From assembly GCA_033964015.1 (NCBI GenBank), contig CM066912.1:18649073-18713072 (forward strand): a stretch of 64,000 nt of DNA, written 5' to 3'. The notes under the pieces were generated by a model that saw only the letters and a program-made list of their open reading frames with translations, ran no database searches and was not told the origin of the DNA. The DNA comes from Scolanthus callimorphus (lineage: Eukaryota > Cnidaria > Anthozoa > Actiniaria > Edwardsiidae). The position numbers and the translations under genes are program-made. Below, one piece after another: positions 1 through 12,000 of this stretch (within the stretch, counting starts at the first letter, position 1; each line of letters opens with the position of its first letter).

Positions 1-60
1 AAATGACCCTACTGGTAAGTGGAATGGAAAAGCTGAAAGCATTCTTGTCATGATCTCTAC

Positions 61-3000
61 CTAAGAAATCCGGATGTTTCTCTATCCAGTCTGCTAGTTC
101 ACCAATCAAACGAATACTTGTGTATTTAACAGCAATATGTACATTAGAAGGGAGGTTGAGGACGATAGGCAAGAACTGCGACACAACTTCGCTGTCTCTG
201 TGAACAAAAAACACAGGTTTAGACCGGTTTAATCGTACCTGTCACCGCCATCAGTATCATAACTGCCCGCCCTCCCCTATATGTATTCCACTGTTGGCGG
301 AGAGATTTCGCACGAACTGTGCTTGCAGCGCAACAGGCTTTTCAAAGAAACGTTTGCGCATGTATTGAAAAACAAGAAATACAACTCAAATCCATGCTGA
401 CCACGTATCCCAAAGACGAGATGAGTACGTATCCCATCCACAAGACTTACACAGCAACAGCTCGGGCAACAGTAGCCATGACAAAAAGTAGAGATTCGGA
501 CACTTCCCACGGTAGGTTCGTGCCCAGTTGAACAAGATTCTGGTACATCTGAAACAAATAGCAACTACGTCAGATTTCTCCCCACAATATTCATATAAAT
601 AGTTAAGGGACGCGCGGGGAGAATAGCGTATTATCAGATTCGGTATGTGGCCTAAGAAAACTATTCATCTCATAACAAGCAATGTTCGAAGATTTTCAGA
701 CATCGTAGGCACCTCTTGCAATTGTTGTTTGATATTTTAGCGTTGCACCATGCAAACATTATATTAAAGTGGATTAGATGACTAATGACTAATTAATTTC
801 CTTAGAAAACCAGATTTTGTCACTGACAAAAGCATAACTTTTTTTTACGTTATATAGGATGCTGTTTCTTACTCACTCACGGGCTAGTTGACGCTTGAGT
901 GCAAACGCGCGTGCAAGTGCGAGTTCAAGGTATCAAACTGAGATATTTCCTTGATGCACCGCGCATCTCTTCTGTGCACGGTCGCGCATTTCGTTCTAAA
1001 CAACCGTCGAAAAGTGCGCGCGCGAGCAAAATCAGGCCAAACAAACAACATAAAAAGCACGCAATTAGTGGTTTTATAGCGATATTACAGAAAAACAAGA
1101 TGGCGACCCCCATTTTTTTTTCTCTGAAATCGACCATCAGACATACCGCTAAAAACAATACGTTCGAAGCACAAGCGAAAAGAAAACCAAGACGTAGCAT
1201 TCCCTTGCACTGGTGCTTCCGTCTAGTGTAAATCACATACATCAAATAGTTGAGTTTGATAACCTTGTGCTTGTGCTCATGTCGGCGCCTTCACTCAAGT
1301 GTGAACTAGGCTTACCTGTTGAAAACATTTTGTGGAGCTGACGATGAAGACGCAGTCCTTGATGAGATCAGCTACGCGACTCCTGAACTCCCCGAACTCA
1401 CTGTCTTCTTCAGGAATGCCTTCCTGGAATTTGACGTCGACAAGGAACTCAACTTAAGATTATTGACTGGAATTATGGTTACGGCACACCTTCGTGGTAT
1501 TTTGTAAAATGGCATAATTTCGCGAAAAAGTCGTATCTTGACAAGCGGTACCTCATTTTGAAGCTGATTTCTTCACCTCAACAGTACTATGGAAACTATT
1601 TCTTAATACTAGAAGTATCAATAGTACGAACGACAGTTGCATAACCATTTCTCGGGATCGATTCTTCAGTTTCTCTGGACTGCTCATTTTCTCATGCGCC
1701 TCACAGTCCATAGGCGTTGGAGTGACATATAAGCCCCGCCTTATCAGGCATCGGGCTGAATTGTTTACTGATATGAAGACGCAATGAAACACTTTTAGTA
1801 CAGAGCTTTGTCCACAACGGGACTGAAATTGCACTCTCCCAATCGTCGTTGACCTGGTTATTCCAGGGAAGCCGGAAATGGCAGATTCAATCCTATCATG
1901 CCTATTCTCAAACAAATACAAACCACTTCGCACTTTGTTTCCACCATGTGGTGCCCATTAATAACTCGATCTATCAGTATTCTAGTTCCCCTCTGTTACA
2001 GTTACTTACATGATCAGCGTCCATTCGACAGTGAGAGCTCAGCGATTCTATCAGTTTCTCGACGTAAGGTTTAAAGAGCGCCGTCTTGGACTCATCTTCT
2101 GTTTTAAAAACTGCTTCAGACAGCCGATACCAGAAATTAAACGTCACTTCTGCAATCTGAAAACAAGCCACAGGTGCGAATTAAATACCTGAGACTTAAA
2201 TGCACAGTCACCTGTAGTAATCTAATATAAAATGGCAAATGTTATCAATCCAGCCCACCTCGTACTGGTTGTGTTGAACACACGTTAATAAGATGGTCAG
2301 GGTTCTCAGATCACCCAAGTCCTGCAAGATAAGATAGTACAGCACGTTATTATGGTATCAGGAAAGGGGCAGGGTGGTTCGATCAGAAAGTTAAAAAAGA
2401 GGTTCTAAGGAGCTTTTCAATGGATTTTTTCCATGCATCTTTAAGGTGAATTCTCATTATTTTCATTCCATTTTGGATAACATTTCCATAACGCTGAAAT
2501 GATTGAAGTTCTTGGTTTTGTAATTGATACAACTCATTTTTTCCAGGAATTTGTTCAAAATTCTAGTAGTTTCCAAGTGTACATTTCAAATTCTGAGACT
2601 TTCCAGTTTTTCTTCCAAGTGCCGTACGAACCCTGCGAAATGTTTCAAAGTCTCAAATGACAATAAATATTAGAAAATAACACCTATGTTGTATTGTGAA
2701 TGTGCGCATTCTGATTGGTTAAAAAGCGTGTTTGTAAGAGACCTGAGAAACACGATTGTCACGCAACGCTGTCGCGCGTGTGTATGTTATTTTCTAAAAG
2801 CACTAAAAATACTTTCTGCGTGCTCTCTGGTTTCTTACGAACACTCGGGGAATGTTGGTCGAACTGATAAAACTTGAAAGACACTTGCCTTCGGCTCGTG
2901 TCTTTCAAGTTTTGATCAGTTCTCCCAACATCCCCCTCGTGTTTGTAAGAAAGCAGAGAGCACGCGGAAAGTACTTTTATTGCTTAATTACAGACTTCTA

Positions 3001-6000
3001 ATTCCATTCTATAACATTTCCTAACACTTAGCAAACAAGACCATTGTTAGCTCTTTAGACGTCTAGTTGACGGGCAACAAAACGCAGTTTGGCGTAGTAT
3101 AGGTGGAGAGCTTGTATTACGAAAACCACAGTAGCATCACAACCTCTGCTAAAACCATAAATCATCATTGTCAACATCTGTACTATGTGTTAGTTCGCAA
3201 AGTTGAAGCAAGAGATGCTTACCCTTCCAGGCGCGCCAACAATCTGATTTAGAAACGATTCAGCCATTTCTGTAAAGACTCTACAAAGGTTAAGGGCTCT
3301 GAAAGAGCAAAAGGACAACAAAATTAATAATGGCAAAGATAGCTCTTATTAGCCTTATGGTAGTGATAGAGCGATTCCAGGGTCGAATAGTAAATACACT
3401 TAGCCAATCAGAAACGAAACTCACTCAACAACAAACTAATAGACCAAACCGGCTAACGGTGTTTACATCTTGTTGCCATCCAATTCAGATCATCTGATTA
3501 TTTCCATGGGTGGTTACAATTGTGCAATTTCTTACACACGAACCCAATGGAATCATCACATGATCTGAATTGAGTGGCAACAAGATGTAAACACCGTTAG
3601 CCGATTTGGTGTATCGAAGTAAGTACGTGACCCAAGGAAACAAGAGTCGTCATGTTTTGTTTTCATTCTGATTGGCTGATTAAACAAAGACCCAAGAGGT
3701 CAACCAATAGGAGTGTGTAAAAAATGCAAGTCTGATTTATTTTGGATAGTCATCTGAACTCCGCTCTAACCATGTGGTTTTGTGTACCTATCAAAGTCCT
3801 CCTCATTGACAGCAGCTTCATATGCGGGTGGAAGGGCCATTGTCTTCTGAAACAGGCCATCTGCTAAAGGGAGCTGGTTCTCAAGGTCCTGAGGAGAAAC
3901 ATTAGATGGATTGCAAACATGTACAATACAAGGCTTGGAATGACCTTCTCAAACTCATTAATAATGCATCAAGTTTGAACAAAGAAAATCATAACCGTGG
4001 AGGAGCTCGAAAAACGTAGTCTTAATTTGCATGTAACATCAAACACTCGATAGAGTTTTTCACCAGGATTTCAAATACCTCCAAGTCGGTTAAAGAACTC
4101 GGCTTTGCCTCGTTTTTTTTTTCAACCTACTTCCCAGTATTTGGAAATCCTGATGAAACATGCTCTCTAGTGTTACTATTACTATCTATTACTTAAAAGG
4201 CGCCAATAGATGACCAAGTTCTGCAAAGATCAAGGTAAGTGTAGCAATGTAGCGAATCAAATTGAAAAAGTATAAGAATGTTTATGGCTACAACTTAAAA
4301 ATCATCTTTTTTTAAGTTAGGCAACTTCATTTTCTGCAAGCATGTTGAAACTGTGGGTATTAACCAAGGACTTGCATGACACCTTTTGGACAACGCTTTG
4401 ATCACTGCTCTTATTGCTGGCTTGCACGTGACGTCATTGGCAGCCATGTTGGTGCAGGAACAAAAGAAAGTTCATGTGTTGCTCTTTGTTCTGTACACCA
4501 ACATGGCCACCGTGTTTTTGTGATTTTATTCCCATAGAAATGAGTGCAACCCAAGAAGATCATGTGAGTCGATAACCGTTGTCAGTTCTATTATAGACTC
4601 ACATGATCTCAAGATCTTTTGACATGGTTATTTGACATGCGTGAGTGGTCCACCATGGTTACAGGTTACAGTAGCACCATAGTGGAAGGCGCTGCTAACA
4701 GGGCAGTGGGCGAGGGCCTGGGGCAGTTCTTTTGGTTTGCTCAACATTTCAAAATATAAAGTTTACTTTAAGTCTTGCCACCAAAATGACAAGGGTATAC
4801 ACCAGCCTACGTCATGGGAAAAATAGGTATACAAAAACAGAATCGTGAACACTGGTTTCCAGGATAAATAGCCATATTTATCACCCCAAATAATCTACAA
4901 TACATCGTTCGCAAGAATTTTGTATTGGGATAATGTGAAATATGTTCTTCTTAGTTTCTCCCATGATGCACCGCGGGCTACATCAGACAGTTGTAGTTGT
5001 GCAACCTGTGTATTATACAGATGAGCTCATACCTCTGCTGTGTAGAGAGCATTACAGATAAAATCAGCTGCAGCCTCATGAAGAATGTCACTTGTAGTCT
5101 GGGTTGGGCCCATCTGGTAACAGAATAAAGATAAGGCATGTAGTTAGAACACATAGCAAGTGACCACCTTCAAGGACCTTATTAGAAGGACAAGTCAACA
5201 GGTGATATCATTTGTTCGCAGTGCTTTTCTTGCTAGATCACTGCCCAAAATGCAACCTGTAGATAGATACTCTGTGAGCTGGGAAATAAAGACGTTGTCT
5301 TCTTTCTTTTGGATATTTCGAAAGTTTCACGCATCCGTTTTACTTATTTCTTAAATAAATTTCACATTAAAGTTATAGGGTCCTAAGGGAGGTCCCAATC
5401 CCTTTTCCCAGCAAAATGTCTGGCGAAAATCCCACTCCTGAGACTCTCAGTTTTGGGGAACCCGCTCTATGCGATGTGAATAAAAGCCCCTGCCCGCCCT
5501 CTGAGATTCTATTGTTATCTAATCAAATGCGCGGGACTTCGTACTCCATTTTGTTAAAGGGAGAATATTGAAACGTTTATAGTCTCACACAAAGCCATAC
5601 ACCGAATTCAATAATGGCGCCCAGTTCGAAAAGCCATTGTTCTGGAATGACTAGCTTTGAAATCATCACGTGAAAACACAAAAGCGTTTTTGCACGCATT
5701 CTAAGCTAGTCAGTCCAGAACAATGGCTTTTCAAATTGGGCGCCACTATTGAATTCGGTGCATATATTTTGTTCCAAATTTAAGACCTTAAGAACAAAGC
5801 GCTAAAAACAACTATGCACAATAATCAATGGAGGAAACGCTTCTGAATTATTTTCATGAAATTGCTGAGAGGCGATATAAAATGATGCGGAGGATATTGA
5901 AACGTTTCTAGTCTCACGTAAAGCCATATTTTACGATTTTATCAAAAAAAAAATTACATTAGAGTATTTCGTTGAACCATATTTACTTTAAGGAGACAGC

Positions 6001-9000
6001 AAAAATAACAATTACGTATACATTAATATATCAAAAAGGCCTCTGAGCGATTCCAATGAAGATGTTTAAAATTACTTAGAAGAAATTCATCAGTTTTATC
6101 GGAGTTTGTATCTGGTCTTTATTCTGCGGCATTAAAGTAATTAAACATTTGTTGACTCAACAAAATAAACGGTGCCAATAATGATTCCCAGACGTAGAGA
6201 AGCTACCGCCTATATATTTTAGTGCTTTACATTTACAACAACTTAACAAGTAATGTTTCGACAAGAGCGCTCTTTCTGAGGAGCAAGAGTTCTCCCTCAA
6301 ATACTTTTGAGAATGTTGGGAAGTTGTTAAAACAGAAAAGAGAAATGGGGGATTGAGGCGAAAATCAGGAGGCATTTACATTTATCATAGGCAAAGTGAT
6401 AAATAGTTGGAAGACTGAAAAGCAAGTTGGTCTGTTTGTTTCTTGCTGAACGGGCCACCATAACAAGCCACTGCTTGCACTTTCATCAGAAGACCAGAAC
6501 ATGCTCATTGCACAATGAACAACGGCTCAGTACTCAATAACACAGTTTGCATGTACCATCCATCATTTAAGAGTATAGTGTCTCTAATATCCGTGGACAT
6601 ATCCTTGGTTGGGGTTGGCTTGACTGGCAACATAGTGGTTTTCGTGACGATTCTACTAGCGCGACATTTGCGCAGCGTATGTGACTACTTTATCTGGGCG
6701 TTGTCCGTGACGGACATTCTAGTGATGGGTGTTGTGCAACCTATGTTTATTGTAGCCCTCTTTAAAGTCCTTTACAGTGAGTGCCTCGGTTGGGTATTCG
6801 TCAAAGCCATGTGGTTTATCTTCATGTACTGTTCTGGTGCGACATTGGCAATCTTGGTTCTCACGAGTTTGGATCGCTGTTTTGCGATATGCTGCCCGTT
6901 TCTTTACAAAATATACGCCACGGAGAGGCGCGCAAAGGTCGTGATCTTGAGTTTTATTCCGTGCATGGCTATCCCGCTTATCGGGGAAGCTGTAGGGCTT
7001 GATAAAAGGGTCCAGTCGTTCTTCATCGCTTCTTGCGTCATCTTCTGCTTTCTTATCATCTCTGGTTGCTATTTAATCATTTGTATCAGCATCTACCGGC
7101 AGTCAAAACGGAGTTCCCGCATTCACAACTTGACGGCGGTGTCCTTTTTGCAGTCGAACAAAAAACTAACGAAGACCATGGGCTTTGTGATCAGTGCGTT
7201 TGTTCTTTGCTGGACACCAGCCACATGCGTCTTTCTCTATGCTCCTGATGATCCCGTGCATGATCACATGCCTTGGACGATTCTCGCTGTCTGTTTATCC
7301 TCTGCTATCAATCCAGTTATATATTTTTTCAGATGTGAGAAATTTCGGATGGCGGTTAGGGAGGCACTTTGTCGGTGTGTGGTGTTCAGAAGGCGACATG
7401 TTTCACCTGCTTTCCTACCACGGCCCGATAGTAACGATAAAAATTCGGGCCATGGCTAGTGAAGACTTAGGAAAGAACATTTAGCAGTATTGATGACCGT
7501 CGTGTTAAAAGCTAGTGGGTACTTTCAAAGTCATTTATAACACTCTTTAAATAAAGATATTATTATTAAACACTATTTGCCATCCTATTTTCAAAGCAGT
7601 GCTGTCCCACAATAAGCCATCTCCCACATAAACTAAAAAAGGACTCAGTTCCATCAGCCGAAAGCACCATAGACATCCAAACCTAAATGGTTCTATTACA
7701 GATTACTTACAATTATGTGCAGGGGTAATTCTAATTCGAAAGATTTGAGCTGAGGAAATTTTTTATTCAAGTTTGAACAAACTTAAGTTACACCACTGCC
7801 TACAGAGCGCACGCTAAGTCATGAATAATAAACTAACAAATTTCTTAGAACAATTTTACTTTACCTGTTTCTTCTCTTCCCTTGCTGAGATTTGATAAGC
7901 ATACAAACAATTCCGAAGTCAAATGGTTTTTCTGTAATAGGCTTGCATGTTCAATTTTAGCGGGTTCTTAGCCGGATTGACTCACACGACACACGTGCGT
8001 CATTTTCTCCACCAAAATCAGGGAGACCAGTGCAAAACAAACAAACAAACAAACTTTGGGGCTCACTTCATTTATTTCGGCATGGGGTAGGGGGTCTTTC
8101 TTGAAGGGAGGTCATTAGTAATGTAAATCAGCAGTTTATGTAAGGGGGACTCAGGTTGAGTCTTGACTCAGGTTGAGTCTTCTAGCGTCACGAAGTGACA
8201 GGCTGTTTTCTTGTGTATAATAATTGACCTCTTGAAATTTGATATTTTTCATATAAATCGCGTCCCTTCTAAAAATATGACAAAATGCTCCTTTCAGTAC
8301 AATAACATCATGTGAACCTACCAGGGTTTCAAAAGCTGTAGCCATCAATTTACTGTTGACCATCTGTTGAGGTGGAAAGGCACCCAGCATAATCCAACTA
8401 CCAGCACAACGGAAGATCTACACCAAGAGAAAGAAACTTAGAAACTTAGAAAAGATACAACTTCCCTACTGGTATAATTTCATGAGCAGACAATTGTCAT
8501 ATGTGGAAAAAAGCTCCAATGAGTAATTCTCTTCAGCTTGTACCTTCACTCTTATTTTCTCATCGGCAGGGCACTTGTCAAGACATGTAGACTGGAAAGT
8601 GAAAAAATCATCAAAATCATCAAGCAAATAATTGTATTTTCTCTGCATTCTCCCAGATGTAATATTAAAGGGGCAGTGTCACAATTTTGAGGCAAATTTA
8701 GGTTGCTTAAATGTAGTCAAATTCAAACGAAATAAGATGAGCACAGATTTTGAGTATTTTTGTGTGTTATCGAGCGGATGGAGTTGGATTACGAAATGAC
8801 ATTTTTGATTTCTGTTCAGGCTGAACAGTTTCCAAACTTGGAAATTTCATAGCGAAAGCTATAAAATAATATAATGCCTACATGTATATAATGCAAGTTT
8901 CAGTTCCTTTGTCTTTATAACACTAATTAACAAATACAACACAGTTCCCGTGACTGCACAGCCTTATGCAAACCGAGATGTGGTTTGGAGAATTCGAGAG

Positions 9001-12000
9001 CAGATCAGTGGAAACACGAGCCGCAGGAAAGTGTTTGCACCTGCTCGAGAATTCTCCAAACACATGGAGGTTTGCATAAACCTGTGCAGTCACGGGAACT
9101 GTGTTTTATTTGTTAATTAGTGTTATAAAGACAAAGGAACTGAAATTTGCATTATATACATGTAGGCATTCTTACATAAGATTTTATAGCTTTCGCTATG
9201 AAATTTCCAAGTTTGGAAACTGTTCAGCCTGAACACCAAAAATGTCATTTCGTAATCCAACTCCATCCGCTCGATAACACACAAAAAAAAGTGATTCATG
9301 AATGCAGGATTTTATAGGAGGACTCCCATATCTTAATGCAGGGCTTTAAATTATGAAATATCATCGTTTTATGCATTGCACCAAAACTACATATGTATTT
9401 GCTAGCGATTGCTTCAATCCACGCATGCATGATGGGATGAGGTACTCATGCTATGGCCCACATGTTCTGCTCGTTTACTTGCTTTTGTGTCCCCTCCTTT
9501 CCCTTGATAAAGAGCACATTTTGCACCACGACCGTGACTGTGCCACAACTATGCAATTGTATTCCATATCTAGAGCTGGCAAGGTTCTGTGCTGCAATTG
9601 CAATGGTGCCGTGCCATGTTGCGGCACTTTTCACAGTCATACCCATGAAATCTGCTCTAATCTCCACTGAGAAATCAGTGTGACTTTTGCTTTGGGTGCC
9701 CCTGGCATTGTTACCACTGGAGTGTGTTATTGCTGCTTACAGTACATGGCAGCAATGCCCCATCATATATGGAGCAGACCAGGCGAAAATTTATTTTGTC
9801 AAATTAATTTCAGTTTTGAAGAGTTTTAGGTAGGTAGCTTCTTTATGTATCTCAACACTGAGCATAGTAGCCATCCAATTTTCACATGACAAAGCAGAGA
9901 TTTGGTAGCCTAAAAGTATGAAATTCTGTATAAGGGCCCTTTTCACTTGGTGTGGCTCATAGCGGAGCTCCTTTGCGGCCGAAGGCCGCAGAGCGGAGCA
10001 CCATAGGTATCGCGTAGAAAGAATACAGTAGCTCAAAGTAGAACTCAGGTATACTATCGACTTCATTTTTCATGGTTCAGCGGTATTCCCATTATGGTAT
10101 CGCTGGCACGTCCGTGCGTGCCTGCCCCACCACAGGTAAACCAAGACCCTTCTCTGTTTATTAATTATATCTCAGGAAGGGATGAAGCTCAGACAACCAA
10201 ACTTGGGTGAAGTTGTTTTAGCGGAGCTCCCGCGGGCGCCGAAGGTGCCCGCGTAGCGGAGCCCCATAGCTACATGCAGGAGAAAAAGGAACAAAAGACA
10301 AGTGTATATGTATCGAACGATTCTGTCATGGACTTCCGGTTTGTGCGTTCGTTCGTTCGTTCGTCCGTTCGTTCGTCCGGCATGACGTCATCAAAACTAG
10401 AAAAGTCAATATCTCAAGAAGGCAACATCGCTAGGTGACCAAACTTTGGTAAAGTTATGTTGGAGGCAAGGGGGTGCACCACCAAGGTCACGTGACATGA
10501 CGTCATCGATGACGTCATCAAAACTAGAAAAGTCAATATCTCAAGAAGGCAACATAGCTAGGTGACCAAACTTTGGTAAAGTTATGTTGGAAGCAAGAGG
10601 GGTGCACCACCAAGGTCACGTGGCATGACGTCATCGATGACGTCATCAAAATTAGAAAAGTAAATATCTCGAGAAGGCAACATCGCTAGGCGACCAAACT
10701 TGGGTGCACTTATCTTGGAGGCAAGGAGGGTTCACCACCCAGGTCACGTGGCATGACGTCATCGATGATGTCATCAAAATTAGAAAAGCATTTTTTTCTG
10801 TAGCAATGACGTCGCGATAACGTCACGTGATGAATATTTTGCAGGACTTATAGTCTTCCCTAGCAACGCCAAAAAAAAAATAGGTAAACCCACCCTCAAA
10901 CAGAAAAATATGTACCGGGCGCTCCGCTTTTAGCCAGTGGCTAAATCTATTTAGTATAAACCAACTAATGGTCTATTACAAATCCTGCATTCTGATTGGC
11001 TGAGCTACTAATGGTCTATTAGTGATAGACCGTGCCTGGCAAAACCACCACCTTTCTTTGCAAAAAAACTTGATTTTTTCAACATAAAATAATGGAATTC
11101 ATTGCCAAAACTGACCAACTAGTTGGTTTATACTAAAACAATTAGACCTCTCGTCCTCATGTGCTATGATATCAATAGACCATTCGGCCTTCGGCCTCAT
11201 GGTCTATTCATCATAGCACATTCGGCCTCGAGGTCTAATTGTTAAATATTAGTGGCAAGGGGGGTACAACTACCTTGTCACGTGGTAAGACGTCATCGAT
11301 GACGTCATCAAACGAGAAAAGGTTGATATCTCGGGAAGGAATAAACCTCAGACAACCAAACTTAGGTAAAGCTGTCTTAGTGGCAAGGGGGCCGGGGACT
11401 GCAGGGTCACGTGGTATGACGTCAGCGATGACGTCATCAAACGGTAAAAGGTCGATATCTCGGGAATGGATAAACCTCAGACAACCCAACTTAGGTAAAG
11501 CTGTCTTAGTGGCAAGGGGGGTGCAACTGCCTTGTCACGTGGCATGACGTCATCGATGACGTCATCAAACGAGAAAAGGTTGATATCTCGGGAAGGATAA
11601 ACCTCAGACAACCAAACTTGGGTAAAGTTGTCTTAGTGCGGCAGGTGGGATGCAACTCCCTTGTCACGTGGTATGACGTCATCGATGACGTCATTAAACG
11701 AGAAAAGGTTGATATCTCGGGAAGGGATAAACCTCAGACAACCAAACTTGGGTGAAGTTGTCTTAGTGGCAAGGGGGATGCAACTGCTTTGTCACGTGGT
11801 ATGATGCCATCGATGACGTCATCAAACGAGAAAAGGTTGATATCTCGGGAAGGGATAAACCTCAGACAACCCAACTTAGGTAAAGCTGTCTTAGTATCAA
11901 GGGGGGTGCAACTGCGTTGTCACGTGGCATGAAGTCATCGATGACGTCATCAAACGAGAAAAGGTTGATATCTCGGGAAGGATAAACCTCAGACAACCAA

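Noticed and set aside
2686..2877. 63-codon frame that recurs in the three foldback copies
   Set aside because: The copies are near-identical DNA, so a shared frame is expected; it is not a known protein and spans part of the hairpin arm.
9446..9683. Several overlapping short frames near 9.45-9.68 kb
   Set aside because: Overlapping frames on both strands, no splice context, no recognisable motif, within a TNPO3 intron.
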